A stretch of 64,000 nucleotides of DNA from contig CANLND010000010.1 in NCBI GenBank assembly GCA_947492585.1, positions 62,001-126,000 on the forward strand, given 5' to 3'. Below the pieces are notes generated by a model that saw only the letters and a list, made by a program, of their open reading frames with translations, was not told where the DNA came from and did no database searches. Shown here one piece after another: positions 28,643 through 37,101 of the stretch. Source of the stretch: an uncultured Paracoccaceae bacterium (lineage in GTDB: Bacteria > Pseudomonadota > Alphaproteobacteria > Rhodobacterales > Rhodobacteraceae). The stretch's first letter is position 1; every line of letters begins with the position of its first letter. Made by a program: the position numbers and the translations under genes.

Positions 28643-28674
28643 GCTCTTTCATTTGTTGGGCACATGCGTTTTTG

Positions 28675-28701
28675 GGGGGTGGCTAGGCCACCCCCTTTTT
28701 T
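28675..28701 (+). terminator. rho-independent terminator of the liv operon
   Basis: GGGGGTGGC pairs with GCCACCCCC around a TAG loop, followed by six T's. This is a canonical plus-strand terminator. Confidence 0.9.
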
Positions 28702-28707
28702 GATGTG

Positions 28708-30249
28708 TCAGCGTCCCTTGAAGAAACTGCCCAAGATCCCGCGAACGATGCGACGACCTGTGGTGCCTTTTAGCTCTTTGATCACGGCGTCCGACATGGC
28801 GGAGGCAAAACTGTCGCGCGGCCGGCGTGTGCTGCGCGCAGAGGATCGGGTCACGCGGCTGCCGGAATAGCGGCGGGCGGCATTGAATTCGCGGGCCATC
28901 GGTGCGGACTCGGCCTCCTCCTCGGCGGTTTCCGCCGCCTGCGCCGCTACGGCTGAGCGCTCTAGCAGAATTTCATAGGCCGACCGGCGATCAAGCGGCG
29001 TGTCGTATTTCCCGGACAACTCGGAGCCGCGCATGATGTCTACGCGTTCTTTTGGCGCCAGCGGCCCGAGCTGTGAACTGGGGGGGCGGATTAGGGTGCG
29101 TTCGACGACCCCGGGAATGCCCTTCTTTTGGAGCGTCGAGGTCAGTGCCTCGCCCACGCCCACCTGTTGAATGGCGTCTTCGGTGTCAAAGGCTGGGTTC
29201 TCGCGATAGGTCTCAGCTGCCAGCCGCAGGGCCTTGCGATCGCGGGCGGTGAAGGCGCGCAACGCGTGCTGCACCCGGTTGCCCAGCTGGCCCAGAACGT
29301 CTTCGGGCACATCGGCGGGGTTCTGGGTAATGAAATACACGCCGACCCCTTTTGAACGGATCAGCCGGGCCACCTGTTCAACCTTGTCGATCAACGCTTT
29401 TGGGGCGTCGTCAAACAGCAAATGGGCTTCATCAAAGAAAAACACCAGTCGCGGTTTTTCGGGGTCGCCGACCTCAGGCAATTCCTCAAAAAGTTCGCTC
29501 AATAGCCAAAGCAGAAAGGTTGAGTAAAGCCCTGGAGAGACCATCAGTTTGTCGGCGGCCAGTATGTTGACCTGGCCTTTTCCATCAGCGTCGACGCGCA
29601 TCAGATCGGACAGCTCCAGTGCGGGCTCACCAAAAAACGCTGCACCACCCTGATTTTCGAGCACCAGCAATCGTCGTTGAATGGCCCCGATCGACGCTGG
29701 CGACACATTTCCATATCGCAACGACAGCTTTGTGCGGTTTTCGCCAACCCACACCAAAAGGGCCTGGAGATCCTTCAGGTCGAGGAGCGGTAGGCCTTCC
29801 TCGTCCGACAGACGGAAGGCAATGTTCAAAACCCCCTCTTGCGCCTCGCTCAGCTCCAGCAGGCGCGACAATAGCAAAGGCCCCATTTCGGCCACCGTTG
29901 TGCGAATGGGATGTCCTTGTTTGCCAAATATATCCCAAAAGGTGACTGGGCAGGCGTGATAGCTGTAATCATCAAGGCCAATTTGCGTTGCCCGTGCGGT
30001 AAATGCCTCGTGCAGCTTGAAATCCGGCCGTCCTGCTTTGGCCATGCCGGACAAGTCTCCTTTAACATCAGCGAGAATCACCGGGACACCGGCATTCGAA
30101 AATCCTTCGGCCAAGATTTGTAATGTGACAGTTTTACCCGTGCCAGTTGCTCCTGCGATCAGACCATGACGGTTCGCATATTTAAGATTAAGCCATTGTG
30201 TTTGCGCGTAATTTTCGCCGCCACCGCCAAGAAAAATGCCGTTTTTCAT
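28708..30249 (-). CDS. HerA-like ATPase, DUF853/YjgR family
   Basis: A 513-residue P-loop ATPase of the HerA/FtsK group. Walker A is GATGTGKT near residue 36 and Walker B is [12 protein letters not shown] near 265; [30 protein letters not shown] carries the sensor and arginine-finger region. The C-terminal part is basic with [17 protein letters not shown] and may bind DNA. HerA proteins usually pair with the nuclease NurA, but no nuclease gene is adjacent, as is normal for the DUF853 branch, whose role is unknown. GGAG lies 7 bp before the ATG. Confidence 0.9.
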   Translation of the reverse strand: MKNGIFLGGGGENYAQTQWLNLKYANRHGLIAGATGTGKTVTLQILAEGFSNAGVPVILADVKGDLSGMAKAGRPDFKLHEAFTARATQIGLDDYSYHACPVTFWDIFGKQGHPIRTTVAEMGPLLLSRLLELSEAQEGVLNIAFRLSDEEGLPLLDLKDLQALLVWVGENRTKLSLRYGNVSPASIGAIQRRLLVLENQGGAAFFGEPALELSDLMRVDADGKGQVNILAADKLMVSPGLYSTFLLWLLSELFEELPEVGDPEKPRLVFFFDEAHLLFDDAPKALIDKVEQVARLIRSKGVGVYFITQNPADVPEDVLGQLGNRVQHALRAFTARDRKALRLAAETYRENPAFDTEDAIQQVGVGEALTSTLQKKGIPGVVERTLIRPPSSQLGPLAPKERVDIMRGSELSGKYDTPLDRRSAYEILLERSAVAAQAAETAEEEAESAPMAREFNAARRYSGSRVTRSSARSTRRPRDSFASAMSDAVIKELKGTTGRRIVRGILGSFFKGR

Positions 30250-30317
30250 ATATTTTCTCCAATGTTTGTCGCGACTTCCCGGCGCGTAAACGCAAGATTA
30301 ACCTTTGAACACTACCG

Positions 30318-30408
30318 TAGAAGATGACCAGAGAAGCACATGCGGGTGCTCTTTCGGGTCATTTCCTCCCTGTCAGACTGGCCGTGCTTCGCGCACGGCC
30401 TTTTTTTT
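30318..30408 (+). ncRNA. small RNA, MmgR/suhB-motif (alpha-r8) like
   Basis: Two stem-loops with a pyrimidine-rich single-stranded link. The first runs from ATGACC at 30324 to GGGTCAT at 30362, with an inner stem pairing AGAG and AGCAC to GTGCTCTTT. Then comes TTCCTCCCTGTCAGAC, able to pair with ribosome binding sites. The last is a perfect terminator, GGCCGTGC/GCACGGCC at 30380-30400 followed by eight T's. No gene precedes this terminator on the plus strand. The layout and CCTCCCTGT link match the alphaproteobacterial suhB/MmgR family as I recall it. The 5' end is approximate. Confidence 0.75.
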
Positions 30409-30422
30409 AGCGAACAGGTCAG

Positions 30423-30527
30423 ATGGAACAAGTTTCGACCACCACGCTGCAAGAAAAATACGAAGCATGCCAGAAAAACGTCATTATAACGTCATTCTAT
30501 GTTGACCGAAGCCAAAGCCTTTCGTAA
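30423..30527 (+). CDS. possible 34-residue small ORF between the two small RNAs
   Basis: The frame begins MEQVSTTTLQEKY and ends DRSQSLS. AGG lies 5 bp before the ATG. It has no recognisable relatives and its end overlaps the promoter-like sequence of the next small RNA, so chance is a fair explanation. Confidence 0.15.
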   Translation: MEQVSTTTLQEKYEACQKNVIITSFYVDRSQSLS

Positions 30528-30530
30528 CTT
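30502..30530 (+). promoter_or_regulatory. sigma-70-like promoter of second small RNA
   Basis: TTGACC at 30502-30507 and TAACTT at 30525-30530 are separated by 17 bp, predicting a start near 30537. Confidence 0.55.
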
Positions 30531-30536
30531 ATTTTA

Positions 30537-30607
30537 CAGAAAAATAAGTCGGCCAGTCCGACAGGGAGCAAGATTAAAAAGGAAATCCGATAGGGTTTCC
30601 TTTTTTT
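30537..30607 (+). ncRNA. second small RNA candidate
   Basis: From the predicted start, about 70 nt follow: a hairpin GTCGG/CCGAC at 30548-30562, an A/G-rich link AGGGAGCAAGATTAAA, and a terminator in which AAGGAAA-CC pairs with GG-TTTCCTT, followed by seven T's ending at 30607. No protein gene ends upstream of this terminator. Its purine-rich link contrasts with the pyrimidine-rich link of the neighbouring small RNA. Confidence 0.55.
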
Positions 30608-30769
30608 ATGGCCCGTTGAACGGGATCTGCTGTCGCGGGCGGGCGCGCGTTAATTTGCCGGTTTTCTGACAGAGAACTTTCCCACTTGCACATCTGCTGA
30701 ATGCGCCTGACACTCTCGTTTTGTCGTGATACCCAATTCACGTAGACCTATAGAAAACAAGAGGCATTC

Positions 30770-31378
30770 ATGTTGAAGTCCCTTACACCGATGACTGTGG
30801 CGGCGCTGTTGACCTGTGCTGCGCCCGTGATCGCTCAGGACGCCGCAGCCCCCGTAGATAATACGGCGCCCGCAGCGCAGACCACCGAACAGGCCGCACC
30901 GGCTCCGGCGCAAGCCGACCCGCGCCAGGGTGGGCAATATATCAAAGAAAAGAACGGCGATTGGACGGTTGCCTGTGTAAAAGTTGAACAGGCCGAAGAT
31001 CATTGTTCCACCGGGCTGACGATTCTAGACCCGCAGTCAGTGCCAATCGCTGAGTTTTCGGTGTTTCGGATCGACCGCGATGACAACCCGGTTGTTGCGG
31101 GGGCCACGGCAGTTGTCCCTCTGGAAGTTGCGCTTCAGGGCGGATTTCAAGTCTCAATCGACGGGGCGCCCGCAAAGAGATACCAATATTCGTATTGTAA
31201 CAGCGTGGGCTGCATCGCTGAGTTTGGGCTTACCCAAGCCGACGTTGACGCATTGAAAAAAGGCAATGAAGCCACTTTGGTTGTGTTCCCTCTCGTCAAT
31301 CAAGGGAAACCGCTCCGCATTAACATGTCGCTGAGCGGCTTTACGGCGAGCTACAATACCCTTCGCGCCAGAGGCTAA
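30770..31378 (+). CDS. invasion-associated locus B (IalB) family protein
   Basis: A 202-residue exported protein. Residues 1 to about 22 are a signal peptide ending APVIAQDA; then an Ala/Pro/Gln-rich linker to about 55; then the IalB domain with GDWTVACVK, CSTGLTILD, VPLEVALQGGFQVSIDG and CNSVGCIAEFGLT, whose four cysteines may form disulfides. IalB-type proteins are periplasmic or outer-membrane associated; in free-living bacteria their role is unknown. AAGAGG lies 5 bp before the ATG. It is monocistronic, ended by the hairpin at 31385. Confidence 0.88.
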   Translation: MLKSLTPMTVAALLTCAAPVIAQDAAAPVDNTAPAAQTTEQAAPAPAQADPRQGGQYIKEKNGDWTVACVKVEQAEDHCSTGLTILDPQSVPIAEFSVFRIDRDDNPVVAGATAVVPLEVALQGGFQVSIDGAPAKRYQYSYCNSVGCIAEFGLTQADVDALKKGNEATLVVFPLVNQGKPLRINMSLSGFTASYNTLRARG

Positions 31379-31384
31379 ATGTAA

Positions 31385-31418
31385 AAACGTCGCGTAAGGA
31401 ATGACTTGCGCGACGTTT
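31385..31418. terminator. bidirectional terminator
   Basis: AAACGTCGCG pairs with CGCGACGTTT around a 14-base loop; five T's follow on the minus strand. It separates the convergent ialB-like and ketosynthase genes. Confidence 0.75.
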
Positions 31419-31436
31419 CTTATCTGAACTCGACAC

Positions 31437-32645
31437 TTAGATCCGGCGCAGCGCCAATACGGCGTTCAGGCCCCCAAAGGCAAAGGCGTTGCTCAGCGCG
31501 ACTTCGACCTTCGCGTCCCGCGCTTCGTTGGGCACCACGTCCAGCGCGCATTCGGGATCTGGTTCTTCATACCCAATTGTCGGGGCGATCACCCCATCCC
31601 GCACGGCCATGATACACGCCAAAAGTTCCACCGCGCCTGTGCCACCAATCAGGTGACCGTGCATGGATTTAGTCGAGGAAATCATCAGATTGTCGGCATG
31701 TTTTCCAAACACATCTGCGACAGCGGCACATTCTGTCTTGTCGTTTGCTGCGGTGCCGGTGCCATGCGCGTTGATATAGCCGACGTCATCTGGGTTGACC
31801 TGGGCATCACGCAGAGCGCCGGAAATAGCGCGCGCGGCACCTTGCTTGCTGGGCATCACAATGTCGGATGCATCAGAAGACATGGCAAAGCCTATGATTT
31901 CACATAGTATTTCTGCTCCACGCGCCCGAGCGTGATCATAGTCTTCGAACACAAAAATACCTGCACCTTCGCCCTGTACCATGCCATTTCGATTGGCGCT
32001 AAAGGGGCGGCAGGCATCTTTTGACATCACGCGCAGGCCTTCCCAGGCCTTGACGCCGCCAAAGCACAGCATTGATTCAGATCCACCAGTGACCATGGCG
32101 GGCGCAATACCGCTGCGCACCATCTGAAACGCTTGCGCCATCGCATGGTTCGATGAGGCACAGGCCGTTGACACCGTAAAGCTGGGGCCTTTCAGGTTGT
32201 GTTCCATTGAAACATGGCTGGCCGCCGCGTTGTTCATCAGTTTGGGGACCACAAAGGGGTGAACCCGGTTTTTACCGTCTTCGTAGACCGAGCGATAGTT
32301 GTCATCCCAGGTTGACACCCCGCCCCCCGCGGTGCCCAGAACAACACCGGATTTGGCCGCAAGTTCACCGCTGAATTCGATGCCCGATTGACGGATGGCT
32401 TCATCTGCGGCGATTAGGGTGAATTGAGTAAATCGGTCATACAATGCCATTTGCTGACGGTTGAACCGACCTTCGGTCTCAAATCCCTGAACCTGCCCGC
32501 CGATTTTGATCGACAGGCGGTCAACGTCGCGAAAGTCGAGCGGTCCAATACCGCAGCGCCCTTCGCGCATCGATGTCAGCGTTTCGGGAACGGAGTGGCC
32601 CAATGAGTTAATGGTGCCCGCTCCGGTGATGACAACGCGTTTCAT
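31437..32645 (-). CDS. beta-ketoacyl-ACP synthase, FabF type
   Basis: A 402-residue condensing enzyme. The Cys-His-His triad is complete: Cys162 in VSTACASSNHA, a His in INAHGTGTAAND and a His in MHGHLIGGTGAVE. It would extend acyl-ACP with malonyl-ACP. It differs from housekeeping FabF by context: it lies 16 bp after a dedicated acyl carrier protein gene and near lpxD, so it probably makes a special fatty acid, perhaps for lipid A. No clear ribosome site is seen before its ATG, suggesting coupling to the carrier protein gene. Confidence 0.88.
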   Translation of the reverse strand: MKRVVITGAGTINSLGHSVPETLTSMREGRCGIGPLDFRDVDRLSIKIGGQVQGFETEGRFNRQQMALYDRFTQFTLIAADEAIRQSGIEFSGELAAKSGVVLGTAGGGVSTWDDNYRSVYEDGKNRVHPFVVPKLMNNAAASHVSMEHNLKGPSFTVSTACASSNHAMAQAFQMVRSGIAPAMVTGGSESMLCFGGVKAWEGLRVMSKDACRPFSANRNGMVQGEGAGIFVFEDYDHARARGAEILCEIIGFAMSSDASDIVMPSKQGAARAISGALRDAQVNPDDVGYINAHGTGTAANDKTECAAVADVFGKHADNLMISSTKSMHGHLIGGTGAVELLACIMAVRDGVIAPTIGYEEPDPECALDVVPNEARDAKVEVALSNAFAFGGLNAVLALRRI

Positions 32646-32661
32646 GATACTGATTTAGCCG

Positions 32662-32916
32662 CTATTTTTCGTTGATCAATTTGTCGATCCCGGCAACGAT
32701 CGAAGCGACATTGCTGATGTCAAAGTCGCTTTGCTCGGGTTCGTTGGCGTTAAACGGGATCGTCACGTCGAACTCTTCTTCGATCGCAAAGATGCATTCA
32801 ACGAGGCCAAGGCTGTCAATGCCAAGGCTGTCCAACGTGCTGGTCAGGGTGACATCAGAGGGATCAAGTACCGCTTGTTCAGCGATGATTTCGATGATCT
32901 TGTCCTGAAGGCTCAT
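32662..32916 (-). CDS. acyl carrier protein (dedicated)
   Basis: An 84-residue acidic protein with the phosphopantetheine-accepting Ser35 in GIDSLGLVE. It carries growing acyl chains as thioesters. It is not the 92-residue rhizobial AcpXL and lacks the DSLD form of housekeeping AcpP. GAGGTGGA lies upstream of the ATG at 32916. It sits between lpxD and the ketosynthase on one strand, which suggests a three-gene unit for outer-membrane lipid acyl chains. Confidence 0.88.
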   Translation of the reverse strand: MSLQDKIIEIIAEQAVLDPSDVTLTSTLDSLGIDSLGLVECIFAIEEEFDVTIPFNANEPEQSDFDISNVASIVAGIDKLINEK

Positions 32917-32966
32917 GGGATCCACCTCAAATCTTTGTTGTCCCTGCTGATGTATCCGCTGAGGAT

Positions 32967-34052
32967 CTATTTGAAAACAGCCTTTTTTAGCGCCTCAATG
33001 TCGCGCATCAAGCGGGGCAAGCGACGCTGTGCCTTGTACATATCCGTATGCGTGTCCATTTTGACCGCAGGATATCCCATCACCACACGGCCTGCGGGAA
33101 CGTTGGAGAGAATCTTCGTGCCACCTGCTGCAATCGCTCCGTCGCCAACAAACAGGTTGTCGCCGACGCCAACTTTGCCGCCAAGAACCACATTATTTCC
33201 CACATCGACCGACCCGGACAGCCCGGCCTGACCACATAACAGGCAGTCGCGCCCAATACGGGTGTTGTGGCCAACGTGAACCTGATTGTCTAATTTAGTG
33301 CCATCCCCAATCTCGGTGTCGCGAATGGTGCCATTGTCGATGGTGACATTCATTCCCAGCTCAACATCGTCACCGATCAGAACTGCCCCAAGCGAGTGGA
33401 TACGCTCCCAGGATTGCGCACGGGCTTCGCCTTGATCCCCTAAAGATTTTCGCACGTTTTCAACGCCGGACACTTCTGGGGTGACATAGGAAAACCCATC
33501 GCCGCCGACGCGGGCGCCGGGTTGGGCGCGAAACCTGTCGCCGATGCGCACCCGCGCGCCCAACGAGACGCATTCTCGCAGGTATGCGTTTACGCCGATC
33601 ACCACATCTGCACCAATGAAACATTGAGGACCGATCACCGATCCCGCGCCAATTTTCGCACGGGGGCCAATCACCGCAAGTGGGCCGATGCTCACATTGT
33701 CACCCAGTTCGGCGCTGTCATCAATGACGGCGGAGGGGTGAATGCCGCGGGCAAAATGTTGGCCCGGATCCAATTGGGCGGTGACCCCTGCCATGGCCAT
33801 TCGCGGACGCGGCGTGAATATTGCGGCTTTCAGGCCAAGGCTTTGCCAGTCCGCGCCCTCCCACAATAAGGCCACTTCGGCAGCGCCCTCTTGCAGCTTG
33901 TCGGCATATTTGGGATTGGTCGCCATGGCCAAATCCCCGGCCATTGCATCCTGCGGCTCAGCGGCACGTGCGATTGTAAGATCCAGATCCCCTGCCGCCT
34001 CGGCCCCAAGGGATTGTGCAATATCACGGACGGAAAAGCGAGGTGCGGTCAT
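32967..34052 (-). CDS. lpxD: UDP-3-O-acylglucosamine N-acyltransferase LpxD
   Basis: A 361-residue enzyme that adds the second 3-hydroxyacyl chain in lipid A synthesis. The N-terminal uridine-binding domain is followed by a hexapeptide-repeat left-handed helix (for example GDNVSIGPLAVIGPRAKIGAG). The catalytic His is expected in DNQVHVGHNTRIG. A C-terminal helix is present (LPRLMRDIEALKKAVF). AAGG lies 9 bp before the ATG. In many bacteria lpxD is followed by fabZ and lpxA; here an ACP and a ketosynthase follow instead. Confidence 0.93.
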   Translation of the reverse strand: MTAPRFSVRDIAQSLGAEAAGDLDLTIARAAEPQDAMAGDLAMATNPKYADKLQEGAAEVALLWEGADWQSLGLKAAIFTPRPRMAMAGVTAQLDPGQHFARGIHPSAVIDDSAELGDNVSIGPLAVIGPRAKIGAGSVIGPQCFIGADVVIGVNAYLRECVSLGARVRIGDRFRAQPGARVGGDGFSYVTPEVSGVENVRKSLGDQGEARAQSWERIHSLGAVLIGDDVELGMNVTIDNGTIRDTEIGDGTKLDNQVHVGHNTRIGRDCLLCGQAGLSGSVDVGNNVVLGGKVGVGDNLFVGDGAIAAGGTKILSNVPAGRVVMGYPAVKMDTHTDMYKAQRRLPRLMRDIEALKKAVFK

Positions 34053-34092
34053 AAGCGGGGCCTTTGTGCATCAGATGATTTGACCCCGATCT

Positions 34093-35718
34093 TTACCCCT
34101 GAACACCGGGCAAGACCACCCCTGCCCGCTCCAGCGCCGCCCAAACCTTAGCGTCACGACCATAGATGTCGCGGCGAAATTCTGCGTGACCTTTATTGGG
34201 CACAAAGGCGGTACGATAGATGATGTGGACCGGTACATTTTGTTCCAGATTCACTTTGGTTTCGTTGCCGGAATGCAGAATGCGGTCAAAAAACGCTTTG
34301 GGTTCTTCGGATTGTTTGGCCAGCAAAGCATAGGCAAATTCAAAGGGCTGCGCCAGGCGGATGCAGCCATGCGAATAGGCCCGCACTTCACGCGGATACA
34401 GGTGCTTTTGCGGTGAATCGTGCAGGTAGATATTGTATTTGTTCGGGAACATGAACTTTACCAGACCCAGAGCGTTTTTCTTGCTGGGAGGCTGGCGCAT
34501 CGAAAATGGGAAGCTGCGGGCGGTGTATTTCGAGAAGTCGATGTTGCCACGGCTCACGGTGCGGCCCCGGCTGTCAGTGACGTGAATATGGCTCACGGCA
34601 TTTGGATTGGCCTTGAGTTTCGGAAGGTATTCTTTGGTCACAATTGAACGTGGCACATACCAGCTCGGATTGATTACCATGTGTTCCATCACATCGGAAA
34701 ATTCTGGGGTGCGTCGATCGTGTACATTTTTGCCGATCACAGAACGCGTTTCAAAGGTGATCTCACCCTTGTCGACAATGCGCGCGGTAAAATCGGTTTG
34801 GTTTACCAAAATGTGGCGGTCGCCGCGCTCTGGCGTCAGCCAGCGTTCGCGCTCCATCGCAACAATAATAGATTTCAAACGCTCGTTGGGAGAGATGTTG
34901 ATCTCTTTTATGGTGCTGTCGCCGGCCACCCCGTCGGCCTGAAGCCCATGCGCGGTTTGAAAGGCGTGCACCGCTGACTCGAGCGCTGAATCATAGCCGC
35001 GCGCCGCGCTGCGATCTAGGAAACCCATTGAAATCAGTCGATTGCGAAGCGCAATGATGCCAGGGCTAGATTGGCCAGGCTGTTTTTTCCCTGCGGGGAC
35101 CCGCGGACCCCATCCACCCGCGTGCACCACGGCTTCAAGGCGTTGTTTCTCGCGCATGAGCGCTCGGTATTGAGACGAGGCTGGCACCAAGGCGCGCATA
35201 AAGGCCGCAGGTTGGTTTTCACGGACCCCGTTCAACAAGGTCTCTGCGTCGAGTTTGGTCTTTTTGCGGACCATGCCGTCATCAATCGTTGAGGGCACCA
35301 GCAATCCGGTTTTGATGTCAACGGCATAGGTAATGAACGCCTTGCTCATCGCGGCTTCTACCCGGCCCAGATCCCGCGTGGTTTTGACAGCGCGCAAAGC
35401 GTCGGTCAGCTGGGTCACCAGCGGTGTTTGATCCGGCAAACCATGGGCTGGCGCATCCAGCAAGGCTTGCAGCAAGGCTTGACGACGTTTCAATGACTGC
35501 GCGTCGGTGCCCGTCCAGATCGCGTTATAACCGGAGGTACGGTAAAACGCCGCCACATCAGCGTTGTCAGAGGCGGCCTCGGCAACGGCCTGTTTAAACG
35601 CAGTGACCTGCGCCTGTGCGGGCGCGGTGTTTAACCCCATGCACAGCCCCGCAAGCGCGAGGGCAAAAATGCCAGATTTGATCGCAGTTCGGTTCGGCAG
35701 TGGGGTAAAAGATGTCAT
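34093..35718 (-). CDS. L,D-transpeptidase, YcbB/LdtD type
   Basis: A 541-residue periplasmic peptidoglycan cross-linking enzyme. A signal peptide ends TAPAQAQV near residue 36. A peptidoglycan-binding domain is seen around AVHAFQTAHGLQADGVAGDSTI, then the YkuD catalytic domain with ILVNQTDFTARIV and the active-site motif SHGCIRLAQP. It would form 3-3 cross-links between meso-diaminopimelate residues. AAGGG lies 8 bp before the ATG. It is divergent from the DUF882 gene, another cell-wall protein. Confidence 0.92.
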   Translation of the reverse strand: MTSFTPLPNRTAIKSGIFALALAGLCMGLNTAPAQAQVTAFKQAVAEAASDNADVAAFYRTSGYNAIWTGTDAQSLKRRQALLQALLDAPAHGLPDQTPLVTQLTDALRAVKTTRDLGRVEAAMSKAFITYAVDIKTGLLVPSTIDDGMVRKKTKLDAETLLNGVRENQPAAFMRALVPASSQYRALMREKQRLEAVVHAGGWGPRVPAGKKQPGQSSPGIIALRNRLISMGFLDRSAARGYDSALESAVHAFQTAHGLQADGVAGDSTIKEINISPNERLKSIIVAMERERWLTPERGDRHILVNQTDFTARIVDKGEITFETRSVIGKNVHDRRTPEFSDVMEHMVINPSWYVPRSIVTKEYLPKLKANPNAVSHIHVTDSRGRTVSRGNIDFSKYTARSFPFSMRQPPSKKNALGLVKFMFPNKYNIYLHDSPQKHLYPREVRAYSHGCIRLAQPFEFAYALLAKQSEEPKAFFDRILHSGNETKVNLEQNVPVHIIYRTAFVPNKGHAEFRRDIYGRDAKVWAALERAGVVLPGVQG

Positions 35719-36081
35719 TGCAACAGCCCTTGGCTAATCTATTGATCTTTACGAATTCTCGCTCGTTAATTCAGTTTCCCTTGAATTCCAATCCCCCGTC
35801 CATTCACATTTGGTAAAATCCTCCGTCAAAATGCACGAGGTGATGCAATCATGGCGCGCCACCGCAGAAAAGCCGTGTTTGCAGGGGGAAAAGGACATCC
35901 ATTGTCCCCCTTTGCGCAAAAAATTGCCGAAATTCGTCCCTAATTGTACGCAATAATAATCCAATCTTGGCAGACGAATCCCGCTATGGCATAGCTTTAC
36001 ATGTGGGTAAGTGGGACACACACGGCGCGTAACATCGCGCCCTAGGCAGGACGAAACAGCGTACGGGACGGCGCAGTGACT
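35719..36081. other. divergent intergenic region of cell-wall genes
   Basis: About 360 bp between two divergent murein genes. No gene, clear promoter or repeat was recognised; an open frame on the minus strand at 35749-36021 has no ribosome site and an unlikely composition. Confidence 0.4.
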
Positions 36082-36651
36082 ATGGTAAAAAGCTCAACTA
36101 CCGGGTTTACCCGGCGTGCCCTTTTGGGTGCATTCGCAGCAACCGCTGTTTCAGCGGCCCCCACTTTTTCTAGCGCAGCTGGGTTCTTACGCGGTGCCGG
36201 TGATATTCGCCGCCTCCGTATGTACTCCGGCCGCACCGGCGAGCGGCTTGATATGATCTATTGGATTGATGGCCAATATATCAAAGACGCCGTCAAAGAA
36301 GTGAACCATTTTATGCGCGATTGGCGGTCTGATCAGGTCAAATCGATTGATCTGCGCACCATCGATATTATGGCCGCGTCTCACCATCTGATGGATGTGG
36401 ATGAGCCCTATTTGCTTCTGTCCGGATATCGTAGCCCCCAGACCAACGCGATGCTGCGCAGCCGCTCACGCGGAGTTGCGAAAAAATCGCTGCACATGAA
36501 AGGGCAAGCCGCTGACTTGCGTCTTTCTTCGCGGTCGGTGTCACAGATGGCCAATGCTGCCATGTCCTGCCGGGCTGGCGGTGTTGGGAAATATTATGGA
36601 TCCAATTTCGTGCATATGGATTGCGGTGTTGTCCGCTCATGGCGCGGCTAA
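36082..36651 (+). CDS. DUF882 (YcbK-like, M15-type) murein peptidase, Tat-exported
   Basis: A 189-residue protein. Its N-terminus has a twin-arginine signal, TGFTRRALLGAFAATAVSAA. The rest is a DUF882/peptidase M15 fold: YRSPQTNAMLRSRSRGVAKKSLHMKGQAADLRL with the metal ligands His and Asp, and a last His in FVHMDCGVVRSW. It probably cuts peptide cross-bridges in peptidoglycan. The start may be ATG 36082 or GTG 36076; neither has a strong ribosome site. A terminator follows. Confidence 0.88.
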   Translation: MVKSSTTGFTRRALLGAFAATAVSAAPTFSSAAGFLRGAGDIRRLRMYSGRTGERLDMIYWIDGQYIKDAVKEVNHFMRDWRSDQVKSIDLRTIDIMAASHHLMDVDEPYLLLSGYRSPQTNAMLRSRSRGVAKKSLHMKGQAADLRLSSRSVSQMANAAMSCRAGGVGKYYGSNFVHMDCGVVRSWRG

Positions 36652-36674
36652 ATCAAACACTTCTGTGATAGACC

Positions 36675-36704
36675 AACCCCGCTCATTCAGCGGGGTTTTC
36701 TTTT
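36675..36704 (+). terminator. rho-independent terminator
   Basis: AACCCCGCT pairs with AGCGGGGTT around a 5-base loop, followed by a T-rich run. It ends the DUF882 transcript. Confidence 0.88.
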
Positions 36705-36783
36705 TCCAAAGCTGTGTTCTAGCAGAAAAATATCGAAAGAGATTACGGGCTTGCGCTCAATTTCCTAGGAATTAATTTTGCCA

Positions 36784-36811
36784 TTGCATGGCCTTTCGTG
36801 CCTCGCTATAC
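36784..36811 (+). promoter_or_regulatory. promoter-like sequence before tRNA-Arg
   Basis: TTGCAT and CTATAC are 16 bp apart and end 11 bp before the tRNA, a fitting position. Confidence 0.45.
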
Positions 36812-36822
36812 GTCGCACACAG

Positions 36823-36899
36823 GCACCCATAGCTCAGCTGGATAGAGCGCTGCCCTCCGAAGGCAGAGGCCTCAGGTTCGAATCCTGATGGGTGCGCCA
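36823..36899 (+). tRNA. tRNA-Arg(CCG)
   Basis: A complete 77-nt cloverleaf with encoded CCA. The acceptor stem pairs GCACCCA with TGGGTGC; D arm AGCTCAGCTGGATAGAGC; anticodon stem CTGCC/GGCAG with loop CTCCGAA, anticodon CCG; T arm AGGTTCGAATCCT. It reads CGG arginine codons. No second tRNA is adjacent. Confidence 0.97.
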
Positions 36900-37043
36900 T
36901 TTTCCTATCTGTGTAAATTTTCTCTGGGCGATTCACGCAGGGATCGTCGGTTCAATCGGCTGTTGTCGTTGGCGGGTGGTAACCCTAGTCCTCGATGAAT
37001 ATAGCGCGATCTTTTGCCAGATCTCTCACGGTCACCCAGACAG

Positions 37044-37072
37044 AAAAAAGGGCTTGCGGTGAACAAGCCCTT
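37044..37072 (-). terminator. terminator of the suf operon
   Basis: AAGGGCTTG pairs with CAAGCCCTT around a 7-base loop; on the minus strand a six-T run follows. It lies 30 bp after the sufS stop. Confidence 0.88.
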
Positions 37073-37101
37073 CATGTGTCGTGACACAGCTGCGGTGTGC
37101 G

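Noticed and set aside
30340-30410. Short open frame beginning at the ATG inside the first small RNA
   Set aside because: It runs through both stems and the terminator T-run; the RNA structure explains the sequence better.
35749-36021. 90-residue minus-strand frame between the two murein genes
   Set aside because: No ribosome site, unusual Cys/His-rich composition, no signal or domain.
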